A stretch of 64,000 nt of DNA, from the NCBI GenBank assembly GCA_028023455.1, contig JAQFVV010012397.1, positions 1,483,501 through 1,547,500 of the forward strand. Reading direction: 5' to 3'. This document shows positions 12,173 through 25,264 of the stretch, piece by piece. The DNA is from Epiperipatus broadwayi. Its lineage: Eukaryota > Onychophora > Udeonychophora > Euonychophora > Peripatidae. Position numbers and translations under genes: made by a program. The notes under the pieces were generated by a model that made no database searches, had not been told where the DNA came from, and saw only the letters and a program-made list of their open reading frames with translations. How positions within the stretch are numbered: position 1 is the first letter of the stretch; every line of letters starts with the position of its first letter.

Positions 12173-15100
12173 TGAATATTTAAGAGCAATGATATGGATC
12201 TAAAAGAAGATTATTTCATTTTTCTAAAACTTTATAATTAAGCTGTTTTGTAAATTAAAATGAGACAATATTACTAGTAATAAGAGATTACTGAAGTCAT
12301 CTAGATTTTTCAAAACTTCAGAAAAAAACAGGAAAAGTTGCGGAAGCTGTCAGATAAAAGCAGGAAAATAGGAATAAAAATAAATGTTAAGAACTGTAAA
12401 GTAGTATTCAATGACATTTTAAAGAGAAAAATCATGGATTACTAACAGTAATGAATCAAAGAAGTTATCAACTATAAATACCATATTAGTTTATTAAATT
12501 GAATGAAAATAAAATGGATGAAATTAATTATAGAATTAAAACTAGATGGAATCCAAAAATATAGTTAATGCTTGCAACATTTTTAATAAATGTGTTTTAT
12601 TAGTACTGGTAGATTCAAAACTTAGGACATTTATTTTAAAAAAAAAAAATACAAAGACTGCAGAATAACAACAAATATTGAAAGATATGTCAAAATTAAC
12701 AATAAGGAATCCAAAACAAAATGCATGGCTAAGAAAACATATTACGAACATAAAAAAATGTAAACGGCTGAAATAAAGCTGGACTAAACATTTTCTAGAT
12801 AATATCTGACAACTGAAGTCTCAAACTAGATCACAAAAAATTGTACAATGTAAAAAAAGACATTAACATAGATGATTTTAAAAAATCTCTAGAAAGATAT
12901 AGAAAAGAATTATATATATAACACTTATTAAAAGAGCAGTATTTTATAAAACCAAACTTAGTAATAAGTACAAAGTGATTAGAAATAAAAATTGTTCCAT
13001 TTAGAAGCTATTTAGTATTACTTTCACATTAAAGATTATGATACATAAATATCCACAACGTAAAGCATTTTTTGATTATCCCAAAGTGACAACATAATAT
13101 CACAGCAGAGAAATGCTAGGAAAAGGCAAGCCTTAATTACTTCAGAAACATGTAATAATGATTTCAATAGGATATTATTAGAAAAAAACCATCAATATTA
13201 GAATGGGTATAATGAGAAGTCAATTAATTTATTTTTTTACACAATCAAATTCTTGATACATGAATATAATACAAAACATTTTTTTAGCATTTTCAGTGTT
13301 AAAAATTCAACCTGAAACTATTTGATTTGGTTAATAATATTACAAATTAAACAAGATTAAAACTAAGAAGCAATAACTTTAAAAAATAAATAATGACGTA
13401 ACAGTATAAAATCCATCAATAGAAAATCATAAATTGGATTAAATACTACAAAAAGAAATTACATTTATATTTAAAAAAAATAAGAGTTCAGACTAAAACA
13501 TCAAAATTCATATAGAAAAAATAGGGATCAAACTAAAAACATCATGGTATAGTGATTACAGCATGCATGTTACATGCTAAGTAAGTCAAAGAATATTTTT
13601 CTTTCAGATAATTGGTCCATAATCTATCTAACTATTATACAGTAAGGGCCAGTAAATAGGCATATAATTATTTCAGCTAAATAATAAGAATCTATTTATT
13701 TAGATTAATCAACAGGATATTGGTGCACTGCCAATAAATCATAAATTAGTCCTACAATGCTAAGATGTTCTTGGTTTTTATTAAAAATTTAAAGCAGAAT
13801 ATTGAGAGACATAAGTGGATATTGGTAACGTCCATTTTAACTTGAATTAAATGATATGAATGATATCCAAATATTAGCACAGTGCAGATAAAAGATCATA
13901 TGAATGATGCTTTTATTGTTCCAATTTTTAATATAACCGGTAGCTACAGTAATTATCACAAAAGAATATTATAGTTAATCACCCAGAAAATTGCACTGAC
14001 AAAAACTTTATTGAATAGATTGGCCACCAAAGACTGTGTAGTTTTATAAAAAGTACTATAGACATTATATTTATCAGACAAATGTGAAAAACTGGCAAGA
14101 ACAAAGGACTGATTTATATATTTCTTTTATGAATGTTATTAAGATGTCTCAATTAGCCAATCAGGTATACAGTTTAAAATCAGTTGCCCATCAAAGTTTA
14201 TTCATGTTATATAGCTTCTATATGATGAAATAAGAGAAAGTATTATTATTTACATATAGAAGATCTGAAGCATTTGTAATGAAAACAGATTATGATCTTT
14301 GGAACTCTATAAAAGTAGCTTCATGAATCAGGGATAAAGATGTAGTGTGCATGTTTGATTATAAGTTTTTAATGTGAATCAAAAGCAAAAAACAAAATCA
14401 ATGATGATTCTGTATTTATAGGACTGTTAGTTTTGCCAGTATAAAGGATAATTTAATGACTGTATTTAATGCTTTAAATGCAACATATAAAAACTTTAAA
14501 CCAATGAAAGAAGAAATATCTTTGGAGAAAACTTTTAGCTTGGATAGTTAACCAGTGGATATGAGCAGATTTAAGTTTTTAAATAGTAATGGTAATCTTA
14601 GATTTTAAGATGAACACAGACTCCAAAATGCAACTGCTGATCTTAATTATTTAAAATTGTAGCAGTAGGTTATTTTATCACAGTGATACAACTGCTACAA
14701 TATATATATGTAGTATTTGTAATACAAGCTTGTTAAATTAGGTCATGTGACATATGGATTGCTTTCTTTGTAATATATATATATATACATCCCTTATTTT
14801 ACCTAATTTCCATAAAATTCTAAAAATGTCATGGCAAGACTATAAGACCAGTCAATATATTTTTTAGCTTACTGGATATGATTTTAGTCTATTGTAAACT
14901 CCCATTTCTATTATAAAAGACTTCCTTAAAAAATATTGTATGATGAGCATAATGTTTTCATGAGATTGTTTCTATTATAAATATCTCAAAAATGAAATAC
15001 TATATTTATTGTTTTCATTGGGAAAATATGTCTGAGAATGAAATATAATAGACTTTTATAAGTAGATAAAAAGTTGACAACTTTCAGAAAGAAGTTTGCT

Positions 15101-15866
15101 GCAGAAATTAAGTCAGCAGAGCAAAATATGAACAGAATTAATGTACCATCAGTATCACAAATGTATAATTATTATAATTTATTTTATTATGCTTTATTTG
15201 GAGTTGGAATCACCATCCTTCACTTCTTGCAGCAGTCTGTTGCTGATGTAGACAAGTGTTAAAAACAAATTCAATAATTATGTCTTTAAAGCATCCCAAG
15301 AAATTGTTTCTTTTTCTCAGTCAATTAGATATAAAGGGTAAGATTACCATGGAATAGAGTAAATCTTATACAAACCTTAAGATCACACTATTTAAAAGAT
15401 GTGATTCTTCAAAATAAAATAAAAATTAAGTCATTGCTTTTTCTGACTGGAGTCAACATTATTTAGGCTAACAAGAATTAAATTTATAATATACAAATTC
15501 AGATTATAATATAAACTAAAAGTAATTCCTTACTATTTTATTCTAAGATTTAGTAACCATTGATTACCAGAATCATTACTGCATTTAAATCCCATCCTCA
15601 AATCTGTTTCTGGTTTGAGTTTTTATCAATAAGGCTTTGGGATTCAAACTTGGAAGCAATGCAATTAATTCATAAAGGCCAAATCAGAGAGCAGTCTAAA
15701 GATGCAAATTTAAGTGTCTGATACTCACTAGTTACTTAAAACTTAAAAGTAGCCATTTCTAAGATGGGAGCTGCTTTTGTATTATATTGTGTGATAGAGT
15801 TTTAAATTTAAGTTTATAACTTGAGGTTAGTCAATAACATAAAAATTTCTATTTTATATTACTTAC

Positions 15867-15922
15867 CCTAAGCCTTGCTTTAGTTTTTTGTTGAATTTTA
15901 GTGAAGAGATCACCATCATTTA
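15867..15922 (-). CDS. KH-like gene, exon 3
   Basis: This 56-nt minus-strand exon is flanked by the acceptor TATAATTTCAG and the consensus donor GTAAGT. With the single T carried from exon 2 it makes exactly 19 codons, LNDGDLFTKIQQKTKARLR (residues 237-255), and ends in phase 0, matching exon 4. The pattern FTKIQQKTKARLRV resembles the helix-B/beta-2 segment of KH domains (I..I…T.A.I.V). The usual GxxG loop just before it is not obvious; the only glycine nearby is in NDGD. The exon is too short to be called alone; the evidence is the perfect fit of phase and splice sites on both sides. Confidence 0.75.
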
Positions 15923-18900
15923 CTGAAATTATATTCAAATTACATTTATATCAAAATATACAAATTATCCTATATACTATGTACACATTTTATCTAACAT
16001 TTAATATATTTTTCTAAAAAAAAATATCAAGCTAATTTGCAAAAAATTTAAAAGCATTTACATAAACGTTAATTACATTATATGTATACACACACACATA
16101 TATATATATATTGAAACTTTGTCGTTTCCAGCGTCAGGTTATCTAATTTATTATATAGAGAGAAATCTTTCAATTAGTTTTCCAATTAATTAGTTAAAAT
16201 TTCAGATTTCCAACAAATTTTTGGGAGAAAATTTTATTTTTATCATAACTGTTTTTTCTTTTGTAAAATTATTACATTCTAATAATAAATGTTTTCGTGG
16301 TAAAAATTTTAACTACAAAGTTCACAAACAAAAATATCTATTAGGCTATTTGATATATAGTATTATATTAAATGAGATAATGATGGACTATTTCCATCAT
16401 CTATCATTAAAAATTGAATGTCTAGAAAATTTTATCCAATTACAAATAACAGTAATAACACACAAGAAACTGTTACCTAGTAATTTGTGTTTGAAATATG
16501 ATGGAAATAGTCTAACATATTATCACATTTAAAAATACCACCTATCATGAACCTTCAGACAAACACTAAGTATTAAATTAATTTCATGTTTTATTTATCC
16601 ACCTACATACCATTAAAGCTATTAAAATAAATCTTACAAAACCCCTTTCAATACAATATCAAAATTGAACCTTAAAAATTACAAGAACTATTTTTAAGTA
16701 AAACATACATTAGAATAAATAAATACAAAATTGTTAAAAAGATATTGTAGCAATAAGTTTACAAGTTGCATTTCAAAATACTGAGATGCCTTGCAGGAAG
16801 GAAAAAATGAATCGCAATTAGTGAGACATTAGATGATACCAGTGAAATATTTAGAATGCAGAAAAGAATTAAATGAATGAGCTCATCATCTTAATTGATC
16901 CAAGTTTTTATGAATATTTTATAAATGATTGTATTATATTCTCTCCACACTGCTACTTGTGATGATAGTTTTGTAAAACATCTTAATTTAATTTTAATTT
17001 TAAGGGTTTTATACACTTAGAAAAGTCAAATGATGTTCTCATACAAAAATTGGCTGGATTTAGAACATTTATAAATATGTTGTGTAAATTATAAAGTGAT
17101 GAATTGACCAATATTGAAGTATATGCCAATTAATTATAGAATGTAAGATATAATATATTTCAAGTACATTGTACAAATTTACACATAGATGGAAGAAAAA
17201 TATTGAAAGAGAAAACATGGATTTCATTGCCAAAGATAATGTGTGTAGAAAAATTACTGCTCATTTTAATATTACATTTAATGTTGAACTAAGTATTGGT
17301 AGATTAAGTATTAATAGAAAGGATGTTTTCAATAATATATATAGTGATGTGCCAATGTAGGTCCAGTTACTTTGGTAAATCAAATTGTGCATTGAAAAAG
17401 AGGAATCATGAACATGGATTTAAATTAACTGCAATATTCTGTGGATATATCTAAATCTGTATTTGCAAAATATTCACTTACTTGTAATGGAGATTTCTGC
17501 TTTGATATTTTTATTTTACAAAAAGAAACTCAAAGAGGCATATTTTACAAATGACAATTTAAATAAATATAATTGTTTAATATATACAAATTATAGAAAG
17601 TTGGTCATTTACTTGGAAAGTTAATGTTGTATGATTTTAAAGAGATTTGTTGTTTTTTTTTGTTTTTTTAATTTTAAATTAAAATTATAAATGCTATTCA
17701 GAATGACAGATACCTTATCTGGCTATAGCTATTATTTATTTTTATAAATTGATATTTTAATTATTGTATAATTTCTCAATATATTTATTTAAATTAAGGC
17801 GACGTAAGGTCAAATAATAATTATTGTATAATTTATTCCAGTTTTTTTAGTATATAAATATTTAATGACTGGGTTAATACAAACAATATTGTATTTAAGA
17901 AAAATTTGTTAGTTTTAAACTAGCCTATTAAAATCATTATAAATCATCTACAAAAAAACTTTGGAAACAAAATATAAACAATTAAAAAAGGTAATAAAGC
18001 AGTATATCACACAACAAGTGCAATATTAAATCTTATAGGGAAAGACAAATGATTCTTATTAGCATTTCTGCTGTGACAAATTATATACTCGTGATATTAA
18101 ATGCTGCAAAATATTTATCAGAATTCAAAGGCGGTATTTAAATTATATGGTATTATTATGTTGACGGTATATGTAACAGAACAAGTTAATCTTTCCCCAA
18201 ACTGAAAATAAGATAAATGAAAATTAAATCAACTCAATTTTACAGATGATGTGATTCAAATATGGATAATTTTCTTAATTAAACCAGACTACTGTAAATA
18301 ATTCTCAGAAAATATAGTGTACCAAACTTGATATTCAAGATACCACGTTTTCCATTCCTTGTAATGATCATTTTCATAGTCTTAATAAGGTTAATAACAA
18401 ATATGCATCGGTGTAAGAGAAATCCGACTTAGGCGAAAACTGCCTGTAGAATTTCAATACTTCGGAAAATGACTGACAAATTCTAAGAAAATTAAACGAT
18501 TGATTAATTTAGTTTTTTAAAAAGGTTCAAAATTATAAACAAAATGATCGAGTTTTTAGAAAAGATAAAAAATATAAACAGTTTGTTAAAATGAATACAT
18601 AGGAAAACATGGTGATTACTAATAAAATGAGTTGGTAAAAATATTAAAAGAAAATATATCTACATATTTTAACTTAAAATATTTTTAATAATGTATTTTA
18701 AAAGTACTTAATTATAGATTTGAAAATCGGTCGCTCAATATAAAAGCAATACAAAGGCTTTTTAAGAATAAACAACTGAAAGCAAAGTAGTAATAAGAGA
18801 CTAAATGATTATCACTTAAGAAATTAAAAGGCTAAAATGGAGCTGGGCTAGACTTTGCTAAAAGAGAATGATCCCAATGTTTATGCGACATCGAAAAAGA

Positions 18901-20760
18901 CCGCTCGAGCAATGATTTTTAAATATATATCGCACACCTGCAGACTTGTAATTTTTTCCCATCTGAAAATCTTTCCCAACAAATATAATTTTATTCTATG
19001 AATAATATTTTAAATCATCCATACAAATAGTCAATCATAAAAGTGTGCACTTTAACTCTGTGCGTTATAAAAAAATAAATCCATGTAAGTGTTTTTGTGT
19101 TACATAGTATCGGTATTAAAAAACACAAATTTATATTTTAAAAGGTTACAAATAAACATTAGTTATTATTTTTATTTTTTATTAATTTTTTTTTTTGCTT
19201 TTATTTAATTAAGAACTCTGTTAGTCTTCAATTTATTTTCGACCGGTCGATTAAGTAATCGGGGCAGATGTTTAAAAAAAAACAAAAAACAAACTAATTA
19301 TCTTGTTTTTCTAACTTTGACCGCCATTTCAACAATCGATGTCCCTATGGGACAGAGTAGCAGCAACTAATTTAAGAGATTTGTTGATCCAAAATCTAGA
19401 GAAAGTCTGCTAACCGGCCGTTGTTTTGACAAAAGTCAACCTGAAATACCTTATCTAGTATATATAGTAATTTAAGTCAACCTGAAATAAATCTGCCAAT
19501 CGAATGCTATTTTTCACAAATACATTAAGAAGTATAATTATTAATTATTAATAAATATAGCTTCAGAGTTTTAAAAAAAAAACTTATGGCAATGAATTCT
19601 AATATAACAGTAGTTTTATAAAAAAATTAACTGAAATGAATACAATTGTTTCGGATAATAATTTTGAACTCGAAAACAACCAATATTTAATTAGACGAAC
19701 TAATAAAAATGCAATTTCTCTTCTTAAAAATATGAACATTTTTATTTTTTCCAGTATTTTGGTATATTTGTAACAGAAATATACATATTGGATTTATTAC
19801 ATACTATATATATAAAATGCAATACTGATCTAAGTTTTCAAAATCTAAATACTGAGAATCTGGATTAAGAAACGCTTTTGTAAGGTGGTTTCAAACTCAA
19901 ATATTCGTTTCGGCAATTCGAAAGCTAAAAATATATTTCACAACCGCTAAAATAAATACCCCAGTTAGTCGGATTAATATTATTTTTAATTGCTTATTAA
20001 AAATGTATTAATCAACGTACATAATTCTATATATATATATTGATACTATGCTATTCTATATATACATTAATGTATTTTTTAGACTAAGTATCGCAAAAAA
20101 TATACTATATACAAAAAATTTACGGACGCCCTCGAGGCTGGCTTTTTGATCTTAGAAAAATTAGAAATAGTTATGGTCAAGTCATGGCAACTATACATCT
20201 ACTTTATACTATATAATTATCAAGTTTTAATGTTAATAAAGTTTTAATCATAAGTTTTTTTGAATTACAATCGCTCAAATATAACTAGTGAAATATTTAA
20301 TTTCAGTAATAAAAAAAAAAAAAAGGCTTACAATAGGAATTTTTATCATTTTAAGTTTAATATATTGTAGTATATAAAAAATAAATAAATAAACAAGAAA
20401 AGCGGAAGTGAAAAACAGGATATTTTTTTCGCTAACAGCTTTATAACAACGCTATTTTAATCAGCACACGTAAACCCGATTTTATTTTAATCTTCAAATT
20501 TGCTGTGAATATTTAATAAAATTATTCGTATAAAGCACTAGAATTATACATTTATTAACCCTTATAATAACAAAATAAATATTTTTAGCTTAGGCAGTAA
20601 TAAAAATAACCAAATTTCACGGGCACAGAGTCACATTACTATTTTGTTTCATAATTTTTTTAAAAATTCAAATAGACAATTGTACTGGTTTTGTATTTTT
20701 ATAAAAAAGAAATGGGCAAGCAAATATGATATATAAAGATTATGAAAATATTATACTTAC
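15923..20760 (-). other. Intron 2 of the KH-like gene (about 4.8 kb)
   Basis: The donor GTAAGTATAATATT follows exon 2 and the acceptor TTTCAG precedes exon 3. The content is AT-rich with a (CA)n(TA)n microsatellite at about 16085-16112. CpG-containing sequence increases from about 18.4 kb towards exon 2, for example the palindrome CGACCGGTCG near 19240 and TTTACGGACGCCC near 20120. The plus-strand frames at 16221-16532 and 17169-17360 show no domain I recognise. Confidence 0.65.
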
Positions 20761-21465
20761 ATTCCATCAAAACCTGCATAAACTGCTTAACAAAAATAGC
20801 TGAGGAAAACATATTATCATCTCCAGGCAATTTAGGTTCTACAGGAATTTTTTTATTTCGGATTCTTTTCTTTTTCACTTTCGTATTTTTATTTATCGAA
20901 TCGGCCTGTGACATATCATCTACAGAAATTGCATTATTTGCTGTTGACTGATTTGTAGAAGAGGTAATCGGTCGCGAAACACTAATAGATGCATTGGGCA
21001 GATAAGGAGATGCGTCTGATAGAGAAGAATCTATGGCGTCATAATTTCTCCATTTCCCATTTTTACGTACTGCACCAAGGTTTGCTTCTGTTCCGTCATG
21101 AACATTTAAATTTTGTGTTTTATTGAGAGCGTAATGGCTTCTCAAATGTAAATTATTGACATCTGATTTATCAGCATATTTTTCTGAAAGCGCTGAACTA
21201 TGTGCTTCGATGGCGGGTTTTATACTGTATTGGCGCAATCTGCTCTGGTTCCCGTTAGTATGATTTCTTATAGGTCTCGCATCGTTTGATCGATCAGAAA
21301 ATGATCCAAGCGAGATGCCGGCAGAATTGTTTTCATCCAGTGAGGGAAAGCTTTCTTTTGAAAAACCGAAGTTCTGAGGCCACTGTCCATTTGGAACTCT
21401 ATGAGAGTCCTTTTGGCTTTCTACCGGCACCCACTCCGTCATACCGCCATGATAAAGTTTGTTTA
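20761..21465 (-). CDS. KH-like gene, exon 2 (Ser/Asn-rich N-terminal region)
   Basis: This is the largest host coding exon: 705 nt, open throughout, on the minus strand. It is flanked by the acceptor TTTATCTTTCAAG and the donor GTAAGT, and encodes residues 2 to 236 plus one base of codon 237. The start reads VNKLYHGGMTEWVPVE, followed by WPQNFGFSKESFPSL (about residues 30-44), a long polar stretch rich in Ser, Asn, Asp and Arg, a lysine/arginine patch KVKKKRIRNKK (about 197-207) and the hydrophobic segment SSAIFVKQFMQVLME running into exon 3. There is no signal peptide or membrane segment. The disordered polar region, basic patch and C-terminal KH-like region suggest an RNA-associated cytoplasmic or nuclear protein; that is inference. 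The internal Met of GGMTEW could be an alternative start. I do not recognise the family. Confidence 0.8.
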
Positions 21466-21551
21466 CTTGAAAGATAAATGTGAAATGCTTACTAATACGG
21501 TGCTGTAGTTTTTTCGTTGTAATCAATTATATATACAGGCAATTCGCTCAC
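21466..21551 (-). other. Intron 1 of the KH-like gene (86 bp)
   Basis: The donor GTGAGC directly follows ATGG, and the acceptor CTTTCAAG precedes exon 2. If retained, another frame reads through APWVSELPVYIIDYN and stops after TTAPY, so retention would truncate the product. The length is short but plausible for an animal intron. Confidence 0.55.
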
Positions 21552-21555
21552 CCAT
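21552..21555 (-). CDS. KH-like gene, start codon in exon 1
   Basis: The minus-strand sequence GCGCCATGG is an excellent Kozak context and is cut by a GTGAGC donor right after ATGG. Joining it to exon 2 gives ATG-GTA-AAC in frame (M-V-N-K-L-Y-H-G-G). The exon probably extends upstream as 5' UTR. A TTTTTCAACAG acceptor-like string 7 bp before the ATG leaves open an 11-nt microexon with the true first exon further upstream. Confidence 0.5.
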
Positions 21556-21574
21556 GGCGCTCCTGTTGAAAAAT

Positions 21575-21628
21575 ATGCAAATTAAATGTGAGATACGTCA
21601 AATTGCGATTTTAAAAAAAAATGACTCA
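21575..21628 (-). promoter_or_regulatory. Candidate proximal promoter elements of the KH-like gene
   Basis: Just upstream of the proposed start exon lie an exact octamer ATGCAAAT (21575-21582), a CRE-like TACGTCA (21594-21600) and an AP-1 consensus TGACTCA (21622-21628). No TATA box is seen at a suitable distance. The matches are short and could be chance; position is the only support. Confidence 0.3.
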
Positions 21629-24500
21629 AGTAAAATCAATTTTATTATTATAGAATACTGAGTGAATACAATGTTGTACTTAGCAATGATATTGCTTGTT
21701 TTTTTAATAACAAAAATAAATTGGACATATTAACTTTATTCTGAAATTGCTAAATATTTGCTAACTTTTAATTTAAAATGCGTGTATTATCGTGGCAATG
21801 TAATATTTCGAGTTTAGGGATTAAGTATTGCCAGTGGATTATTTTTCTTTAAAAAATGTATTTCCAAAAACTATTTATTCGTTATTACCAATTTTTTGAA
21901 AATGAAGTAGTCTGAAATTGTACATAATTTGAAAATTTTTTTTAATAAAAAATTAATCCCGCATTGAATAGAAAAAGCACTACATATGGATTAATCGGAA
22001 ATTACATTTATATTTTGGACCGGCGAATTTCTAATACTTATAAAGACATTTCTTTGTCGCAATTTTTTTTTTTTTACTGGAACTTTCTCTTTAAAACATA
22101 ATGTAAAACGCTAAAATAAAAATTTAATTAGCTAAGCTGTTGACTTCTAAATTGTAGACTGATATTGATTGGCACGTTTCTGGTTATAATCTACTAATCA
22201 TTATCCATTTATCTTTAACTAATTTGAACCTGTTTATCGCTTCTTCTTTTTAATAGCACTTCTTTTATATCTTCTTTACAATAAATCCAAAATACCTTTT
22301 TAATAATATGTATATTTTAATATATAATACGTGTATTTACAATTCATTTTCTAATTTCTGTTTAGTATAGTAGTATTTTTTATATAAATGCTAATAGTTT
22401 AACGCTATAAAAAGATCTCTCTATATCTGAATCTCTTAATGCGAAAATGGAAAATAAAACAAAATTTAAGATGCAAACTAATTTAAAAATGTAAATAAGC
22501 GTCCCTGATTAATATTATGACTACGGAGAATGAGATTAACATTTGTTGAGGGTTTTTTTTTTTATTCAGAAACTTTTAGCTATGAATTTGCCATTCTACA
22601 ATTTTATTAAACTGAACTGATTATTTATTATGCAAGGGTTGTTGTTTTTTTTTTTTTTTTTTTGGGGGGGGGGGCGATATAAATTATAGTCTCTTAGGAT
22701 ATTATATTTTTTTATGAACAAACATATTATTAAGCTACACCATTATATAATACTTTATAAATGTTACATAATTTATAAAAATTATTTGCATCACTTTTAA
22801 TATAGATATCCGGTATATGTATACAAACTGAATCAAAAATAATAATTAACAAAAGAATTAAGAAAATGCCTCTTTAGATCGTTAAATATATATGTAAGGT
22901 TATATGAATTTCTATTTTATATAAAGTACATGTATAGAAATATATAGTTAACTTATAAATAAATATTAGAAAATACAGTAATTAAAATTTGTTAAAAAGA
23001 ACAAATATATATATGTACATATGGTACATATATACATGCAAACGGAATTTTAAAAAATAAAGACTAAACAAAATATTTGAAAAAAAAAAAGGCCGACTTT
23101 AGATTGACTTATATGTGTGTATATATATACAGAACATGTACATAAGTAAACAGAATTAAAAAAAGAAGAAATAGAACAACTAAACAAAGAAAAATGATTT
23201 TAGATTGATATATATGAAATATATATATTTAGAAAGGGAACTTTAATTAAAATTGCAATGGGTCATCGAGCATCTTTGAACTAATCCTTCTTAAATTAAA
23301 TGGTAAAATATTTATCGCTTTGCATTCTTTTAAATTTTTTTTTAAATACTTATTAAATAATAGATGCATTTTATATCATTATGTGTGCATGTGTGTGCCA
23401 ATTCTGACAATACCCAACACTAATAAAATAAATAGTTTATGTATCAAGAGGAATGGGAGATATGTGTCGACAAAAAATCCAGAGATTTTCTGTGAGTGCA
23501 GTAAATTTTATAATACGAGCCCTGTCAATTAGCCAATATTGGAGAGTAAATGGTATCAAGCAGGTGTTAAAGCTGTTTTTTAAAAGAATTAATTACTTGT
23601 AAAAATATTAATTGTATAAATAATATAATATTGAAAACTATACAAATAATTTAATAAATGAAGTTACTATAAAAACAAGTTGCTATGTAAACATGTTACT
23701 AATTTCAATAACAAATTATAAAAATGTATTAATATAGTATATTTTCATAAAACTAGATAGAAAGGCAGGCAAGTAAATTTTACAATTAATAAACAAAATA
23801 ATCCAGCATCCTTAACTTATACAATAAAAAAAAGTAAGATTATTTGTAATAGAAAAAATTGAAGTAGATACAAAAATTACAGATGTCTGAAAACTACAAA
23901 TCAATATATCTATTGAGTTTTCCAATGTCATGAAATGACTACCATGTCCAAAATGTTAATAAGATCAATAAACATATATTTATATACTTAAATAAATGTG
24001 TGATTCACATCAAAATTCAAAAATTGTTATACCATCTTTATTTAAAAGTAAATAAATTTCTTCAAAATGAGAGATCAGAAATTTCATAAATTTCTTTCCC
24101 CCATGTTTTCTTGACAGCTATTTTAAGTAAAGAATAAGTAGATATGTTAGTTTAACTCATTGTGTTTGTGTGAAGGGTTTTTTGATGATGGTATTTTAAT
24201 AATAATTTTATATTGGGCTATTCCATCACCTAATATTAATTGTTAAATATGTTTAAAAAAATTCAAATTTTATTTAAATTTTGCAAATACATTCAATTGT
24301 TAATAATATAACATAGGTAGTATTATTCTCCTCTCTTCTTAAGATGTTAACTAGAGACAATATTAATATAGTTCTTGAACCTGGACTATTCATTTTATGA
24401 ATATTGAAATTAAGATAATGTCAAAGGCAATGAGGATACTGATTTTTGCAATTTAGATTAAGATTAATGAGTGGCTTTCAAACATTATGAATTAACATAC
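21629..24500. other. Upstream region of the KH-like gene; AT-rich with microsatellites
   Basis: No gene is supported. CpG dinucleotides are more frequent up to about 22.5 kb than in most of the window. A T-run followed directly by a G-run lies at about 22645-22673, and several (TA)n tracts lie at 22.9-23.25 kb. The 70-codon plus-strand frame at 23320-23532 resembles nothing I know. Confidence 0.5.
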
Positions 24501-24517
24501 TGGGTTGACTTATAGGG

Positions 24518-24860
24518 TTATTTGTCACGTGAGCAGCTTCTTTGAATTTTCTTTTTTGTATTTCTTTTCTGTCCAATATTTTTGTACTTTTCCAATTGAA
24601 CATATTCATTGGTAAATACATGGTCTGCTATTATAGACACCCTAGATTTTTTTCTTATCAATTTGCACTCTTTTAACCACTTTTTAATGGGGTGACTGCT
24701 TTCACTAATATACATCCTTCCACATTTGCATGGTATTTTGTAGATGCAATTTTTATTTTTGAGAATTTTAAGTTTAGATTTGTAGATGTTATGATTTCTG
24801 CTAGTATGCTATGGCTTTGGAAAGCTGTTCTGGTGTTATTATAATGATTTGCAGATTTCT
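24518..24860 (-). mobile_element. Penelope-like element, 3' coding fragment (family 2, minus)
   Basis: Minus-strand translation gives, in broken frames, a FQSHSILAEI block, a K-Y-H-A-NVEGCILV block (where the CGKxYIGE core of the GIY-YIG endonuclease would be), KKWLKECKLI, SRVSIIADHVF and RKEIQKRKFKEA. Order and spacing match the C-terminal end of Penelope-like RT-endonuclease proteins. The GIY-YIG core is damaged. It lies head-to-head with a plus-strand fragment of the same family at 25.0 kb. Confidence 0.7.
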
Positions 24861-24994
24861 TTTTTTGTCTGTTATTCCTGGTATGTATGAGTACAACTAC
24901 ATAATAACTGTTTTTTAAACAGCTAACTATTCTTCATAAAAGATTGTTCTACATAAAAAAAAACAATTATTGATATTGTATTACAGCCATACCA

Positions 24995-25134
24995 ATGATA
25001 GTAGTTGAACTAAACTTGAAATGCTGAAAACAAAAATTACATCTCTAAAATGTAATATGAATGTAGAAAGATGTATATTGATGAAAAAGTGATTAAAAGA
25101 ATACAAAATGATGATTAAAAACATGTATCTATTA

Positions 25135-25169
<35 letters not shown>

Positions 25170-25264
25170 ATGACAATAGCAATTAACTCCATAAGTCCAA
25201 CATAGTGTGATCATTTATAATGTTTGGAATCAACTCATCGAACCTTGTACTTAAAATAAATTGG
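24995..25264 (+). mobile_element. Penelope-like element, 3' fragment (family 2, plus)
   Basis: The segment matches 27390-27720 in the same orientation: CTAAACTTGAAATGCTGAAA, then a TGAATGTAGAAAGATGTATA block, then ACATAGTGTGAT and the 3' non-coding part. It is interrupted by a (TA)n(TG)n tract at about 25136-25169. It is strongly 5'-truncated and non-functional. Confidence 0.7.

Larger units (their letters stand above)
8042..15866 (-). other. Intron 3 of the KH-like gene (about 7.8 kb)
   Basis: The intron is defined by the exon 3 donor GTAAGT and the exon 4 acceptor GTAG. It contains a SINE-1 composite (8330-8465), a degraded minus-strand LINE (8815-11260) and a foldback element (11817-12056). 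The stretch 12180-15866 is AT-rich with no gene I can support. It does hold an imperfect hairpin at about 14653-14693 (TTGTAGCAGT and ACTGCTACAA arms) followed by (TA)n. The plus-strand 62-codon frame at 15074-15262 has no recognisable motif. Confidence 0.7.

Noticed and set aside
12120-15860. An extra exon of the KH-like gene inside intron 3
   Set aside because: Exon 3 and exon 4 already join in phase 0 with a continuous KH-like pattern, and no block here has both splice sites and an open frame of multiple-of-three length.
17169-17360. Lys-rich plus-strand frame considered as a transposase DNA-binding domain
   Set aside because: Only a loose resemblance to helix-turn-helix patterns; no catalytic domain or terminal repeats nearby.
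20742-21477. Plus-strand frames over 20742-20951 and 21286-21477
   Set aside because: They are antisense shadows of exon 2 of the KH-like gene, whose minus frame is longer and has matching splice sites.
24981-25214. 77-codon minus-strand frame
   Set aside because: It includes a translated (TA)n(TG)n microsatellite and lies antisense to a Penelope fragment.
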